A DNA stretch of 64,000 nt from Austropuccinia psidii (Eukaryota; Basidiomycota; Pucciniomycetes; Pucciniales; Sphaerophragmiaceae), in NCBI GenBank assembly GCA_023105745.1, contig JALGQZ010000015.1:2668999-2732998 (forward strand), written 5' to 3'. Of the stretch, positions 12,872 to 24,775 are shown one piece after another; positions within the stretch are counted from its first letter, which is position 1, and every line of letters starts with the position of its first letter. The notes under the pieces are model-generated. The model did not search any database, was not told where the DNA came from, and was given only the letters and a program-made list of their open reading frames with translations. Made by a program: the position numbers and the translations under genes.

Positions 12872-12884
12872 GGCCAGGCCCCCA
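12872..12884 (-). other. Primer-binding site of B1
   Basis: TGGGGGCCTGGCC on the minus strand starts two bases after the 5' LTR. The same 13 bases follow the LTR of C1 at 59579-59591. Starting with TGG suits priming by a tRNA 3' end; I did not identify the tRNA. Confidence 0.65.
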
Positions 12885-12886
12885 AA

Positions 12887-14836
12887 TGTAAGGTTTGACT
12901 ATGAAACAATATGTAAAAATTACTAATATTTTACTTATTGTACTATGAATGTCCTTATAAATGAAATAAATAAGATAAAAATAATTATAATAATAAAGAA
13001 TTATTATAATTATGGCGTAAAAATAATTATATCATCAATTAAATATGATAATATAATTTATATTATAAAATAAATATATTAATATAGAATAATTAATATA
13101 TTTAATGGCACTTTATTATTGTTACAAACAGATAATAAAGGTGTAAAAAATTGTTTTTTATTAATAAAAACAATTAATAACAATAATATTACCAATATTA
13201 AAGTTATAAATTAATATAAATACTATTTATATTAATTAAAGAATTATTAAAGTAATAATAAAAGAGAAAATTATTATAATAAGAGAAAATAACCTACTTT
13301 TAATACTTAATATAATAATTTTGAAATATTTTACGCCAAATAATGTAAATACAACCTATCCAAATTGTATTTACAATAAAAAATAGAGAAAATTACAAAT
13401 ATTCTTGATCTTCACGTGGAAATGAGATTTTAGAGAGATTTTTAGCAAAAACAATTAAATAAATGATTTAATCACGTCAAAATTGATGATTATAATAATA
13501 TGATCTTTTGTCTTTAATAATATAAAAGATCTATATACAAAGAATAAAGATATTACCTTTTAATTTAATCGATTTAATGTTTTTGATGCGTCTGAGGGGA
13601 AAACAGAGTAAAAACAGCTCTATTTATAGTAAATACCTCCCTCCTAGAGTCCAACAGGCTACTAGTAGACATTTACTGATCATATCCACTGGAATTGCTC
13701 AATAGTTTAAGGTTTGGTGATGATTACATCATTATTACACCATTATTTAGAGTTATCACTATAACTCTAGGTTTGATGATGTTAAAGGCTTGGAAGAACC
13801 CCAAAATTTGTGGATTTTATTAGTTTTAATCATAAACTAATAGTATTTACCAATTTTATCACTCATATGACTGTTAAAGTCAATTTAAGGTTACAGTAAG
13901 TGATCATAAATGATCAAATTAATCTCAAACGTTAATCCTTAATAACTTTTAATATTTACACACTACAGAAAATCAGAGAGTGAATTCTAATAGCTTTGCA
14001 TAACCTTAATATGCTTCCAAGAGCATTTCATTACATCATCAAAACTCTATTTTTGATGATTTTTCTTGTAACTCATCTTTTCTGTCAAAATTTAATATTT
14101 TAAACTTCAAACTATGATTTCAAGGGGTTATACCTTGAATATTATAATAAAAAATACATCATTCTTCATGAGTGAACTAGTAGAGCTCAACTGTCTACCT
14201 TTTTTTAAGTTTGGACCACTTTCACAACAAAGTGGTCAACAGCTCTGTTGATTTTAATCAATAATTCCTTACAGGTTTCAACCTTGTTTATAACTTGTGA
14301 AATAAACTTTATTTCTGTATTCCTACAGTAACTACGTGATGACTTCATTTTTGGCTCATCACTCTATCATGCATATCTCAAGAGATCTTAGCTAAAATCC
14401 TTGAATATATGCATTGACCAAAAAAGTGCATATATTAAGGTTAATTCCTTAAGTATTGATTTTGAAGCTTAGCTTCTTATTGTTTTATATGTGTATTTTC
14501 ATGGAGAATCCAATGGTACTATTTATTTCACATGCTGTTTCATTGGTCTTTGAAATAAATAAGGATTTGTGTTTTTTATAAGGTATTATTACTTATAACT
14601 TATTAAATATTGACTTTACAGATATGCCATAAAAATGGTATATGTGTATTTTACCATGGGGAATCCAATGGTATAATTTATTTCACATGTTTATTCATTG
14701 GTTTTTGAGTTAAAACAAGCTTTATGCCAATTTATGGTATTTCTGTAGTCTTAAGGTAATTATTTTTAATGTATAATTATATTAAATATTTCTTGTGACC
14801 TTTTTTGGGTATGTGGTCATATCTCAAAGCTTCACA
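12887..14836 (-). repeat. 5' LTR of B1
   Basis: The 1950-bp repeat matches 4546-6475 over its whole length, with an extra ~20 bp (ATTATTATAATAAGAGAA-like) near 13270. Its outer end TTCACA abuts the GTTAC duplication. Confidence 0.95.
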
Positions 14837-14841
14837 GTTAC
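14837..14841. repeat. Target-site duplication GTTAC of B1 (right)
   Basis: This is the partner of 4541-4545. Removing B1 and one copy restores the gag reading frame of A2 (LTQAVTPRD). Confidence 0.95.
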
Positions 14842-15720
14842 CCCCAGGGACAATTCCAAAGCCCCTGCTTTCAAGACTCCATCCATGAAGGCACCTGATT
14901 ATTTTGATGGTACTCAAGATCATAAATTGAGAGGATTTATCCAATCCTGTCAATTAATCTTCCATAATGATCCAGCGAATTTCTTCTCTGACAGGAGGAA
15001 AATTCTTTACTCAACTTCTTTTTTCACTGGTAGAGCTGGAAAGTGGATTGAATCCTATCTCTAAAATATTTTCAATGAAGATCCTTCCTACCTCCTCAAT
15101 AATTGGCAGTTATTTGAAACTCAATTATTCACTCTGTTTGGTGACCCCAATGAAGTCAGAAAGGCTGAACAGGAGTTGGATAATTTGAGGATGAAGGAAA
15201 GTTGTCATGTATCCTTGTACATTGCTGATTTCAGAAGCTTAATGTCAAGAATTGGAGATTGGGGGGAAAGAGCTTATATCCATGTTTACAGAGGAGGATT
15301 GGCATCAAGATTATTGGATCAGTTGGCTTCTCACCCTGGAACCTTTGACACTCTTCAAGAACTTATGGATGTCACTTTAGAATTAGACACAAGATATAAT
15401 GAGAGGCAAAAAGACAAGGGTGGCAATCAAGAGAAGAAGCCTCCTGATACTGGGTCCAATCAATCTAGGCCTCCTCAGAAATCATCTTCAAAGAGGCCTC
15501 ACCAAAAGAAGAATAAGAAGAGCAAGCAATTTCAATCTTCAAAGACAAGCCCATGCTGCTCTCCTCAATAAGGACAATAAATTAATTGGTTCTAAAAATG
15601 AGAGGAGGATTAAAGAGCGGTTGTGTACTTATTTTGGTGGAAAGCACCCAATTGAAAAATGCTTCAAGAGACCTCAGAACAAGCCTGGGTAATAGATAGG
15701 CTTCCCTAGCAAGAAGGGAG
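14842..15720 (+). pseudogene. gag of A2, 3' part
   Basis: Coding resumes at PRDNSKAPAFKTPSMKAPD. It has the capsid-like segment (HKLRGFIQSCQLIFHNDP, GRAGKWIESYL), an in-frame stop near 15062, then NLRMKESCHVSLYIADF from ~15183. A frameshift near 15545 moves the zinc knuckle region (FGGKHPIEKCFKRP, first Cys pair damaged: YFGG) into another frame. The slippery heptamer and gag stop are mutated (GGGAGAAGCCCAA). Confidence 0.88.
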
Positions 15721-15742
15721 AAGCCCAAGTGGGGATCATGAT

Positions 15743-17095
15743 GTGTTCAAGGGTTCTCACTTATTTCCTTCAAGAGAACAATTGTGCACTCTGAATACTA
15801 GTGTCAATAAATCTTTAAAGTTTCTTATTTTTTCTTCTGTCACTGATATATTTTATAGTATTCTCATTGATTCTGGTGCTACAAACTATTTTATTGCAAA
15901 GAATTTTGTTCTCAAGTACTCATTGACTCTGTCAGAGCTCCCTGAAAAGATTGCTCTTTTCATCCTGGATTCAAATGAATCCCCTGCCTTGTTCATCACC
16001 CATTATACCAAGTGGGGAGTTGACTTGCCTTCCTTCCCAAACTTTGAATGGAACTTTTTTTCCATAGATTCACCCAAAGGAGAAGGCCTGATATTGGGCT
16101 ATGATTTCCTTTACCATTTCAATCCCATTATTGATTGGAAAAATGGATTGATCACCTATGATTCTAGTCATAAGGATTCTAGTGGTATTATTCCTTCTGC
16201 TAGTAATGACTTTCCAACCGCTTTCAACAGTGTTGCTCTGGCTGGTGAGCTTAAGACACCTTCCATCATTCCCTCTCAGTCATTACTTCCATTAAGAGAT
16301 GAAGTCTTCAAAGAGATAAAAGATGTTGGAGATGTTGCTATATCTTCACTTCATCTCTTTCAACAGGATATGGACCTTCCTCTTTTATCTTTTCATGCCT
16401 CCCTGGAGGAGCAGTGGGATGAGGAGGAAGATCCAGAAGAGATTAAAACTGTGTTGAAGGTAGTCCCTCCTGCGTATCACCACTATTTGGATGTATTCCC
16501 CAAGGTGAAAGCAGAGAAGCTTCCTCCACACCGTGCCTGTGATCATCATATCAAATTGAAGGGTCTTCTACCACCAATCGGTGTTATCTACTCATTATCA
16601 AATCAAGAGTCATAACAACTACAGGCCTACATTTCAGAGAATGTATAGAAAGGTTTCCTAAGGCCAAGCTCCTCTTCAACAGGAACACCTGTCCTTTTTG
16701 TTAAAAAAAAGGATGGAGGTCTTTGTTTGTGTGTTGACTACTGCAAACTCAATTTTGCCACTAGGAAGGTCAGGTATCCTGCTCCTCCTATGAACCAGCT
16801 CCTTACCATATTCAACGGTTCCACTATCTTCTCCAAGATGGACCTGCGTGGTGCATATAGCCTTCTGAGAATCAAAGAGGGGATGAACACTTAACTGCTT
16901 TTTTTCCCGCATATGGTAGTTGTGAGTATTTGGTCATGCCATTTGGTTTGACCAATGCTCCAGCTTCTTTACAGAATCTAGTGAATGATATATTCGCAGA
17001 TTTTTTGGATGTGTTTGTTGTGGTTTAATTAGATGATATTATGGTTTTCTCCAGTTCTGAGGAAGAACATGTCAAACATGTGACCTCTGTCCTCC
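15743..17095 (+). pseudogene. pol of A2: protease and truncated reverse transcriptase
   Basis: The open stretch 15743-16615 gives the protease (ILIDSGATNYF) and the linker to reverse transcriptase. Stops follow (after NQES and at SENV), then [14 protein letters not shown] starts reverse transcriptase with a small shift near 16885. The catalytic box is mutated: codons read V-V-stop-L-D-D near 17025, Tyr of YLDD having become TAA. The sequence ends at 17095 against the A3 LTR, before RNase H. Confidence 0.88.
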
Positions 17096-17841
17096 TGTCA
17101 CAGGGGCTCTTCTAAGTGAAGATGGCCTGGGACTCACTTATGGAGGGCTCAGGATATGATAAGAAAGAATACACTTAAGAGTGCTAAGAGATGAATTACT
17201 AATAAAAGAAATATAAGAACGCAGCAACAAAAGAATAAGAGTAATAAATAGAAGAGCCAACCGCAAACAAGTTCAAGTCCACTGTTTCAACCTGTCAGAA
17301 TTAAAAGAGAAGGGTTAATAAGGATATGGCCACCCAACTCATACTGTGCAGGCAAAGAAAGAAATTCAAATACTAACTTAATACTAAATAAATATAATAT
17401 CCAAAATGAGGATAAGAATATTCATAAAATAATAAGTCAACTAAATTAATTAACTGGGGAAAAGTCCCCAGGGGGGAGAAAGAGGGGCTGGTATATGTGA
17501 GAATCACCAGCCCTGATCCAGAGAGAGAATTTTCATGAGAGGATTGAATGATTGAATTGAGTCTGGCCAATACAGGTACTGTACATTTGTACAGAACCTG
17601 TACAAGAGGTGTGGTGGAGTTGAGTGATCATACAGTTTCATAATGGTGTATCCAAGCTGTATTGGGTGAATCCAACCTGTACAGATGTTGACAGGCTGTA
17701 TTGAAGTACCAAGCTGTATGCATGTTTCAGCAAGGAAGATTTCTGAAACTGAATGCTGATGCAAATAGTGGATCTGCTGATTTGAGGTGTTTGAGTGGGC
17801 ATATGAATGAATACCCTTACCCCTGGTGAGTGGTTGTTACA
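17096..17841 (-). repeat. 3' LTR of A3
   Basis: This 746-bp repeat runs TGTCACAGGGGC...GTTGTTACA on the plus strand. It lacks the 14 bases CACTCAGTAAACTG-like present in the 5' LTR. The hairpin CTGGGGA/TCCCCAG and the AGTTAATTAATTTA motif are kept. Confidence 0.93.
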
Positions 17842-17858
17842 GTATCCCCCTCTTGAAA
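17842..17858 (-). other. Polypurine tract of A3
   Basis: On the minus strand TTTCAAGAGGGGGATAC directly precedes the 3' LTR. A4 has TTTCAAGAGGGGGATAA at the matching site (54306-54322). Confidence 0.8.
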
Positions 17859-18389
17859 CTGGTGGGCTGCTGAACACCATAATACCCTGCCACTGTTGAG
17901 TGGCATCTCAATATCCCCACATTTCTTTCAAAAAATTTCTTTTTAATTTTCATTTCCTCTTGACCATTATCCTGAAAATCCTTTTCAATTCTTCCCTGTC
18001 AAATTAATTTGATTCCCCCCTTCTTTCAACTTGAGTAAGTATTCCACTTTGAAATTATGCTTCTTTTCTTCTGATTCAATAAATCTTTTGTCCTTGGGGT
18101 ATGGATTTCAGTTGTATCCCAAAATGATGGCCAATGAGCTCTTGTGCTCAAAAAATGATTCCAAATGAGTATATGAATGTATCTCATTTTCCAAGGCCCA
18201 ATTTAAAATGTCTTGAAATAAGTCTTCAAGGGCTCTCGTCCCCATTGACCTTGGAAATGCCCCAAAATCCCTTCCCATAGTGTTTTTTGGGCTTTGGCCC
18301 TTCCTATGGTGATTTTGGATATTTCTTGATTTTATGGCCTTTTGGGCCTTTTTTGGGTCTTTGGTGATTTTGCTTGATTTATGGCCATT

Positions 18390-18620
18390 TTGGTGTCCTA
18401 TGGTCCGCGGTTCACAGGCCGTGGGCCGTGGACCATATGCTGTGGTCCGCGGTCCGTGGGGGTTATTGGAGGCCCCCTGGGCCCAATTTTTCTGGGGACC
18501 CAGGGGTACCATGGGACCATGAATTGGCCCATGACCCAAAATTGCACCTACATGGCCTGGACTCATTGAGGGGGTCCTGGCTTCCCCAAAGTTGCAGGGG
18601 AGGCCCTGGGTGATGGATTC
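18390..18620. repeat. GC-rich block with short inverted words in A3
   Basis: In very AT-rich surroundings this block is rich in GGTCCGCGG, CCGTGGGCC, GGTACC and CCATGG-type words, many self-complementary. A4 has a different palindrome-rich block (GCGCA words, 53466-53880) at the equivalent place. Confidence 0.6.
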
Positions 18621-19160
18621 AGCCCCAAAGGGGTCTTGAATCCTCACCTTAGAGGCTTTGAGGGGGGCATAAATGAGTTATGGCCCCATTTCCTTGAGTT
18701 CAACTTTTTTTGATTTGGAGTGGACTGATTCTGATGTCTTGAATCTTCTGCTTGCATATTCTTCAGTTATGAGTTCCAAGCTGACTGAACTCACTGAATC
18801 TTCTCCTTCTGCACCGCCATAATCTGTCCTTTGTGATTCTGGGGTCTTGAGTTGACTGTCTTCACCTTCCATGGCTTCTTCTGAGCATTTTGATCCTTCC
18901 CAAACATATGAGGGATACAGTGCAGTTGAAACTCTTGATCCTGCCTGTACTGCTTCTGAAGAGATGACTGCAAGATTTGCCTGGTATGAAGGTGAATTGA
19001 TAAATGACTTTCAGAGAACTTTTGATGATTTAGGTAGAGATAGCTAGTGTCCTTGTTTGTGTTTGGTTTGACTTCTATCCCCACTCTTATAACTACTAAA
19101 AATGAAAAAAACTGGAACCTCCCAATACATGACTTGGGAGGGGAGGCTGCTGCTTTAAAT

Positions 19161-19260
19161 AAATAAAAGAAAAAGAAAGAAAAAGAAAGAAAAAGAAAGA
19201 AAAAGAAAGAAAAAGAAAGAAAAAGAAAGAAAAAGAGAGAAAAAGAGAGTAGAGAAAAAG
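19161..19260. repeat. AAAAGAAAGA decamer microsatellite
   Basis: Six perfect 10-bp units at 19171-19230 are flanked by degenerate units. It lies in the 3' region of A3; A4 has a pyrimidine-rich tract at the matching place (about 52975-53090), which is the same strand bias seen from the coding strand. Confidence 0.85.
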
Positions 19261-19339
19261 AAATAAAGAAATTCCTGATGGTTTGTCCTTCTTGTAGTGA
19301 GTTGCTTGATTTTGGCCAAAAATGTCTGAAAAATGAAAA

Positions 19340-19767
19340 CCAAGCATTTGAGGCTCACATAGTGGCAAAGGTAGTGTTTCACAAGAAATAGAACCCTCGG
19401 GGATGCATATCAGGAGATGTAACTTACTTTCATAACTCCCACTCCCCACCAAGCACCATAACATGAAACAAATTTCCATAGATGACTTGAAGTAATGAAA
19501 GTCTTGAATTATGATGATTGGCATAAATTGAAATAATGATAAAGAGAAAGAAAAGAAAGAAAGAAACATTTGGCCATATCTTGATAGGGTCCAAATTGGA
19601 GGGTATTGATGTTGCATGTTTCCTCAATCTGTCAAAGGAATTGACAAGTGCTCACAAAGTGGCCAAGGTGATGCTTAAAACAACATTTGGGTAGAATACC
19701 CCGTTAAAGGTGCATGCCAGGAGGGAGCTTACCTTCATAACTTCTTCTCCCCACCAAGCACCATAAA
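19340..19767 (-). repeat. Pair of ~100-bp direct repeats after pol of A3
   Basis: On the minus strand TATGGTGCTTGGTGGGG begins at 19766 and again at 19461, each followed by TTATGAA(A/G)GTAAGY and an (A/C)-rich TGCA element. A4 has the same pair at 52493 and 52773. Confidence 0.75.
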
Positions 19768-22700
19768 TCAAACTCTTGAGGTATTTGGACCAGGCTTGTC
19801 TGGATATAAGGAATGGAAATCTTTCTGGGTCTTCACTGAATTCTTTCCACTCTACAAGATACCAAAATTTACCTCTCTTGAGCTTTGAGTCCAGAACCTG
19901 ATCCACTTCCCATTCCTTTTACTCCTCCACTAAGACTGGTGGTGGTGGAAATTGATGTTGATTTGGGATAGTTGAATGCTTCACTGGTTCTAATAAGGAC
20001 ACATGGAATACAGGGTGAACTGACTTCCATTGCTGAGGCAACTCAAGGTGATATGCATGGCTGCCAATCATCTTCAGAACTTCAAAAGGTCCCAACCATC
20101 TTTCTGATAATTTCTTGGTGGGTCTTGTTGTCTTGAATTTCTTGGAAACAAGCCATACTTTGTCTCCAGGTTGGAAATCAGGTGGAATTTCTCTATTTCT
20201 ATCTGCATACTTCTTGAATCTCCTTATTGCTGACTCTAATTCTTCTTTGACAACTTTCTGTACTGATTGGAGTTTTGTTGATAAATTTCCAGCAGGTGAG
20301 TCTTGAGAAATATGGATTGAGTCAAATCTGGGATTTCTTCCATAAATGGTGAAAAAATTTGATTGCTTTGTTGATGAATGTTCTGCATTATTATAGGCAA
20401 ATTCAGCCAGAGGGAGCCAGGTATACCAGTCATCTTGATGATAGCTGACATACATCCAAAGATACTGTTCTAGAATCTTATTTAACCACTCTGTCTGTCC
20501 ATCTGTTTCAGGGTGGAAAACAGTTGGAAGATCTCTTGATATCTTGAGCTGCTGACACAATTGAGTCCAAAATGATGAAACAAATAAAGATCCTCTATCA
20601 GTAATAATACTGACTGGAAGGCCATGCTTGGAAAATACATGAGTAATGAAGATTTGAGCTAAGTCCAGGGCAGTGATTGTTCCATAAGCTGGAATGAAGA
20701 TTGCCATTTTTGAGAATCTGTCCACAACTACTCAAATTTAATCAAAGTTGTTTGACAGTGGCAATTGAGTGATAAAGTCCATTGATAATGAATTCCAAGG
20801 ACCATATGGATTTGAAAGAGGCTTGAGTAATCCAAGCTTCTTGTGATGAATTTTCTTGTTTCTTGAACATTGCTGACATGAGGAAACATAGTCCTTGATG
20901 AATTGATTCATGCCAGCCCAATGAGAATCCCTCTTGATGAGCTTGAGGGTCTTCTCCTGGCCAGGATGGCCAGCGGGTGGTGATTAATGACGCTTTTGAA
21001 GAATGTTGAGTTGAAGTTCTTCATTGCTTGGGATTACCACTCTATCTTTGAATAATAACAACTTGGCTTGAGGTTCGAGAGAATAATCTGGTACTGATTC
21101 ACCTCTTGCTAGTTTCTTGAGTATTCCTTTATAGTCTTTGTCTTGCCATACTTCTTTCAGAATCTTGTCAACTAAATCTGAAAATATTTCCACTTTGATT
21201 AAGAAGAATCTTGACTCTTGAATTCAATATTGCTTTATTATTTGATGAAAACTTTGAGGATTATTGCTGATGAAGTCCTTCCCCCTCTCTGGGTACACAT
21301 CGTCCCAACGTGACAAGCCATCTGGTAAAGTGGCCAGCCTGCCTGGGCGGTAAGTGATATTAAAGTGAAATTCAGAAACAAACTCAGCCCAATGGGCCTG
21401 ACAACAAGTAGGAACTTTGGAAAACATAAAATACTTCAGGGAAGAGTGGTCTGTCAAGACCTCAAAAGAAACGGAAAGAGAGAAAAGAAATTCTCTCCAG
21501 CGCTTGAGAGCCCAAACTATGCCAAGAAGTTCCTTGTCATGAATTTCATAGTTCAGCTCAGCTGGGAGAAACTTAATACTCTCAAATGCAATGGGATGCT
21601 TTCCTGAGTCATTCACCTGGCTCAGTAAAGCACCCAAGGCATAATCAGAAGCATCAGTCTCTACAATAGTAGGTAGAGAAGGATTGAAATGATATAAGAT
21701 AGGAGCAGTGGTGAAAGCGTCTTTGAGTACTTGAAACTGACTAGGAGCTTCCTCATTGGAGATAAAGGGAGAATCTTTCTTGAGAAGGGAAGTGAGATCA
21801 GTGATTTTTTTAGAATAATTTGTTATGAAATGACAATAAAAATTGGCAAAGTCAATAAAAGATTGAAGAGCCTTGATGTTTTTGGGCTGACTCCAATTGA
21901 GGATTTGCTGAACCTTTGAAGAATCCATCTTGAGGCCATCACTTGAAACAACATAGCCCAAGTATTCCACACTTGAGGCTTGGAATATACACTTGGAGGC
22001 TTTGGAAAACAAATTATTGTCCCTCAGTCTTTGCAGGACAGAGGCCACATGTTTGACATGTTCCTCCTCAGAACTGGAGAAGACCATATTATCACCTAAA
22101 TAAACTACAACAAACACATCCAGAAAATCTGCAAATATATCATTCACCAGATTTTGGAAAGAAGCTGGAGCATTGGTCAAACCAAATGGAATGGCCAAAT
22201 ACTCATAACTACCATACTTGGTTCTAAAGGCAGTTAAGTGCTCATCCCCCTCTTTGATTCTCAGAAGGTTATATGCACTATGCAGATCTATCTTGGAGAA
22301 GATAGTGGAACCATTGAATACGGTAAGGAGCTGGCTCATAGGAGGAACAGGATACCTGTTCTTCCTAGTGATAGCATTGAGTTTGCAGTAGTCAACACAC
22401 AAACAAAGACCTCCATCCTTTTTTTAACAAAAAGGACAGGTGCTCCTGTTGAACAGGAGCTTGGCCTTATGAAACCTTTCTCTAAATTCTCTGAAATGTA
22501 GTCCCGTAGTTTTTCTGACTCTTGATTTGATAATGAGTAGATAACACCAATTGGAGGTAGAAGAACCTCAAATTTGATATGCTGATCACAGGTGCAGTGT
22601 GGAGGAAGTTTTTCTGCTTCCACCTTGGAGAATACATCCAAATATTGGTGATAAGCAGGAGGGACTACCTTCAACACAGTTTCAATTTCTTCTGGCTCTT

Positions 22701-23431
22701 CCTCCTCATCCCACTGCTCCTCCAGGGATGCATGAAAGGATAAGGGAGGAAGGTCCATATCCCCTTGAAAGAGATGAAGTGAAGATATAGCAACATCTTT
22801 TATCTCTTTGAAGACTTCATCTCTTAATGGAAGTAATGCCTGAGAGGGAATGATGGAAGGGATATGGACAGAAGAAGGAAGGTAAGGTGTCTTAAGTTCA
22901 CCAACCAGAGAAACACTGTTGACAGCAGTCGCAAAGTCATTACTAGTAGAAGGAATAATACCACTAGAATCCTTATGACTAGAATGATAGGTGATCAGTG
23001 CATTTTACTAATCAATAATGGGATTAAAATGGTAAAGAAAATAATAGCCCAATATCAGGTTTTCTCCCTTGGGTGAATCTATGATAAAAAAAGTCCCATT
23101 CAAAGCTTGGGAAGGAAGGCAAGTCAACTGCCCACTTGGTATAATGGGTGATTAACAGGGAAGTGGATTCATTGGAATCCAAAATGAAAAGAGGAATCTT
23201 TTCAGGGAGCTCTGACATGGTCAATGAGTACTTGAGAACAAAATTCTTTGAAATAAAAGAGTTTGTAGCACCAGAATCAATGAGAATACTAAAATAAATA
23301 TCAGAGACAGCAGAAAACATAAGAAATTTCAAATATTTCTTGACACTAGTATTTAGAGTGCACAATTGTGCTCTTGAAGGAAATAAGTGAGAACCATTGA
23401 ACACATCATGATCCCCACTCAGGCTTTTCCC
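19652..23431 (-). pseudogene. pol of A3: protease to chromodomain, inactivated
   Basis: Order on the minus strand: protease at 23404-23024 (ILIDSGATNSF), linker 22758-22336, reverse transcriptase/RNase H 22402-21224 ([18 protein letters not shown]; catalytic box VVVYLGDNMVF, so YLDD became YLGD), the start of integrase at 21193-20984, the integrase core at 20725-19919 (TDRGSLF, TDGQTEWLN), and a chromodomain at 19906-19652 (WYLVEWKEFSEDPER) whose end runs into shifted sequence. At least five frame breaks separate these. The -1 shift heptamer GGGAAAA is intact at 23425-23431. Confidence 0.9.
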
Positions 23432-24775
23432 TGCTTGCTAGGGAAGCCTCTTGATGATGACCCAGGCTTGTTCTGAGGTCTCTTGAAGCATTTTTCAATT
23501 GGGTGCTTGCCACCACAATAAGTACACAACCCTGCTTGAATCCTCCTCTCCTTTTCAGAACCAATTAATCTATTGTCCTTATTTAGGAGAGCAGCATGAA
23601 GCTTAGCCTTCCTCTTCTTGCTCTTCTTTCAATGAGGCTTCTTGGAAAATGAATCTTGAGGATGCCTGGAGGGAATGGATCCAGTAACTGGAGTCTTCTT
23701 CCCTTAATGACTAACCTTTTCCTTCTGCCTCTAATGGTATCTTGTACCTAACTCCAAAGTGATGTCCATGAGCTCTTTCAGAGTAGCAAAGGTACCAGGG
23801 TGAGAAGCAAGCTGTTCCAAAAGTCTTGATGGCAATGATCTTCTATAAAAATGAATATAAGCCCTCTCCTCCAATCTCAAATTAATTAAATTAAGCTTCT
23901 AAAGTCAGCAACATACAAGGATAAATGACCACTTTCCCTCATCCTGAGATTATCCAACTCTTTTTCAGCTTTTCTAACTTCATTGGGTCACCAAAAAGGA
24001 TGAATAACTGGGTTTCAAACAACTTCCAGTTATTGAGGAGATAAGATGGGTCTTCATTGGAGATACTTTAGAGATATGGTGAAATTCATTTTCAAGCTCT
24101 ACCAGTGAGAAACAAAGGTTAGTAAAGAACCTTCTTCCTAACACAGAAGTAGTCTTTTGGGTCATGATGAAAAATTAATTGACAGGATTGGATAAATCCT
24201 CTCAATTTATGAGCTTGAGTACCATCAAAATAATAAGGTGCCTTCATGGATGGAGTCTTGAAAGCAGGGGCTTTGGAATTGTCCCTGGGGGTAACTGCTT
24301 GAGTGAGTCTCCCCATGAATTGAGTCATTGGCTCCATCATCTTGAGGAGACTTGGTTCAGCTTGAGAGACAAGAGGTTGACTAGGAAGGGCTAGATTAGA
24401 GCCCTGAGGCACCTCTGGAGACTTTGCCAAGGCATCTGCAACTTCAGTCTTCCCAAAATCTTCTTCTTCCACAGACTCTTCCCCCTCTTCATCTTCAACT
24501 TCCCCTAATCTTGCTCTTGCACCTTCAGACATGCCAGGGTAGCCACCCAAAAGTCCAGAGAAAGATCTTTATCTTCTTAATTTCATTCCCCCTCTTCTTG
24601 GGGGTTCTGCTCCTTCCATTGGTGGTCCTCTGTCCAAGTTTGCACTCAGTGGATGAACTGATGGTGTGTGGTCAAGAGGAGCCCTTGCTGTAGGAGTGAA
24701 AACAGCTGGAATTCTTTGGGATCCAGTGTTCTTGGCTGGGGGACTATGCTAAACTGGGATTATGAAGAATTAGAA
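23419..24775 (-). pseudogene. gag of A3, inactivated
   Basis: The gag start codon is lost: the site reads ATC CCA GTT TAG, changing Met to Ile and Gln to stop compared with A4. The acidic region (24550-24119), capsid-like parts and the C-terminal segment KCFKRPQNKPG...SKQGKA before the TGA at 23419-23421 are recognisable but split by stops and shifts. Confidence 0.85.
23425..23431 (-). promoter_or_regulatory. -1 ribosomal frameshift heptamer of A3
   Basis: The minus strand reads CAG GGA AAA GCC TGA in the gag frame, so G GGA AAA is a canonical X XXY YYZ site one codon before the gag stop (23419-23421). After a -1 shift the frame reads SLSGDHDVFNGSH and enters protease. A4 is identical at 48784-48790. 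Confidence 0.65.

Larger units (their letters stand above)
4546..14836 (-). mobile_element. Full-length family B Ty3/Gypsy retrotransposon B1
   Basis: This 10,291-bp element has two long LTRs (4546-6475 and 12887-14836) and a perfect GTTAC duplication. On the minus strand it encodes a small spliced protein and a gag-pol polyprotein: gag, zinc knuckle, protease, reverse transcriptase, RNase H, integrase and a chromodomain-like end. Gag-pol lies in a single frame from 12157 to about 7120, broken by nine stops and then by a deletion in the integrase. The LTRs differ at roughly 2% of positions by eye plus one ~20-bp indel, so insertion was recent, yet the coding region is dead. Confidence 0.95.
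2630..17095 (+). mobile_element. Family A retrotransposon copy A2, truncated and interrupted
   Basis: A2 has a 5' LTR (2630-3374), leader (3375-4075), gag (4076-4545, resuming at 14842), protease (15743-16615) and part of reverse transcriptase to 17095. A complete family B element (B1, 4546-14836) sits inside its gag with a perfect GTTAC duplication. The right end is abrupt: the 3' LTR of copy A3 abuts the reverse transcriptase at 17095/17096, with no target duplication and no continuation of A2 beyond A3. The rest was therefore lost in a rearrangement. Confidence 0.85.
17859..19651 (-). other. Long 3' untranslated region of A3 with GC-rich block and purine repeat
   Basis: No conserved coding is seen between the pol end and the polypurine tract. 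It holds a GC-rich block (about 18390-18620) with CCGCGG, CCGTGG and CCATGG-type words, a 10-bp purine repeat (19161-19260), and two copies of a ~100-bp direct repeat carrying GTAAGY. A 179-codon open frame across the GC-rich block (18647-18108, minus) has skewed composition and no counterpart in A4, so I do not call it a gene. Confidence 0.7.

Noticed and set aside
18108..18647. A 179-codon frame and overlapping small frames in the GC-rich block of A3
   Set aside because: Composition-driven, low complexity, and absent from the equivalent part of A4.
19096..19617. Phe/Ser/Leu-rich frames on the minus strand near the purine microsatellite
   Set aside because: Translation of a simple decamer repeat inside the 3' untranslated region of A3.
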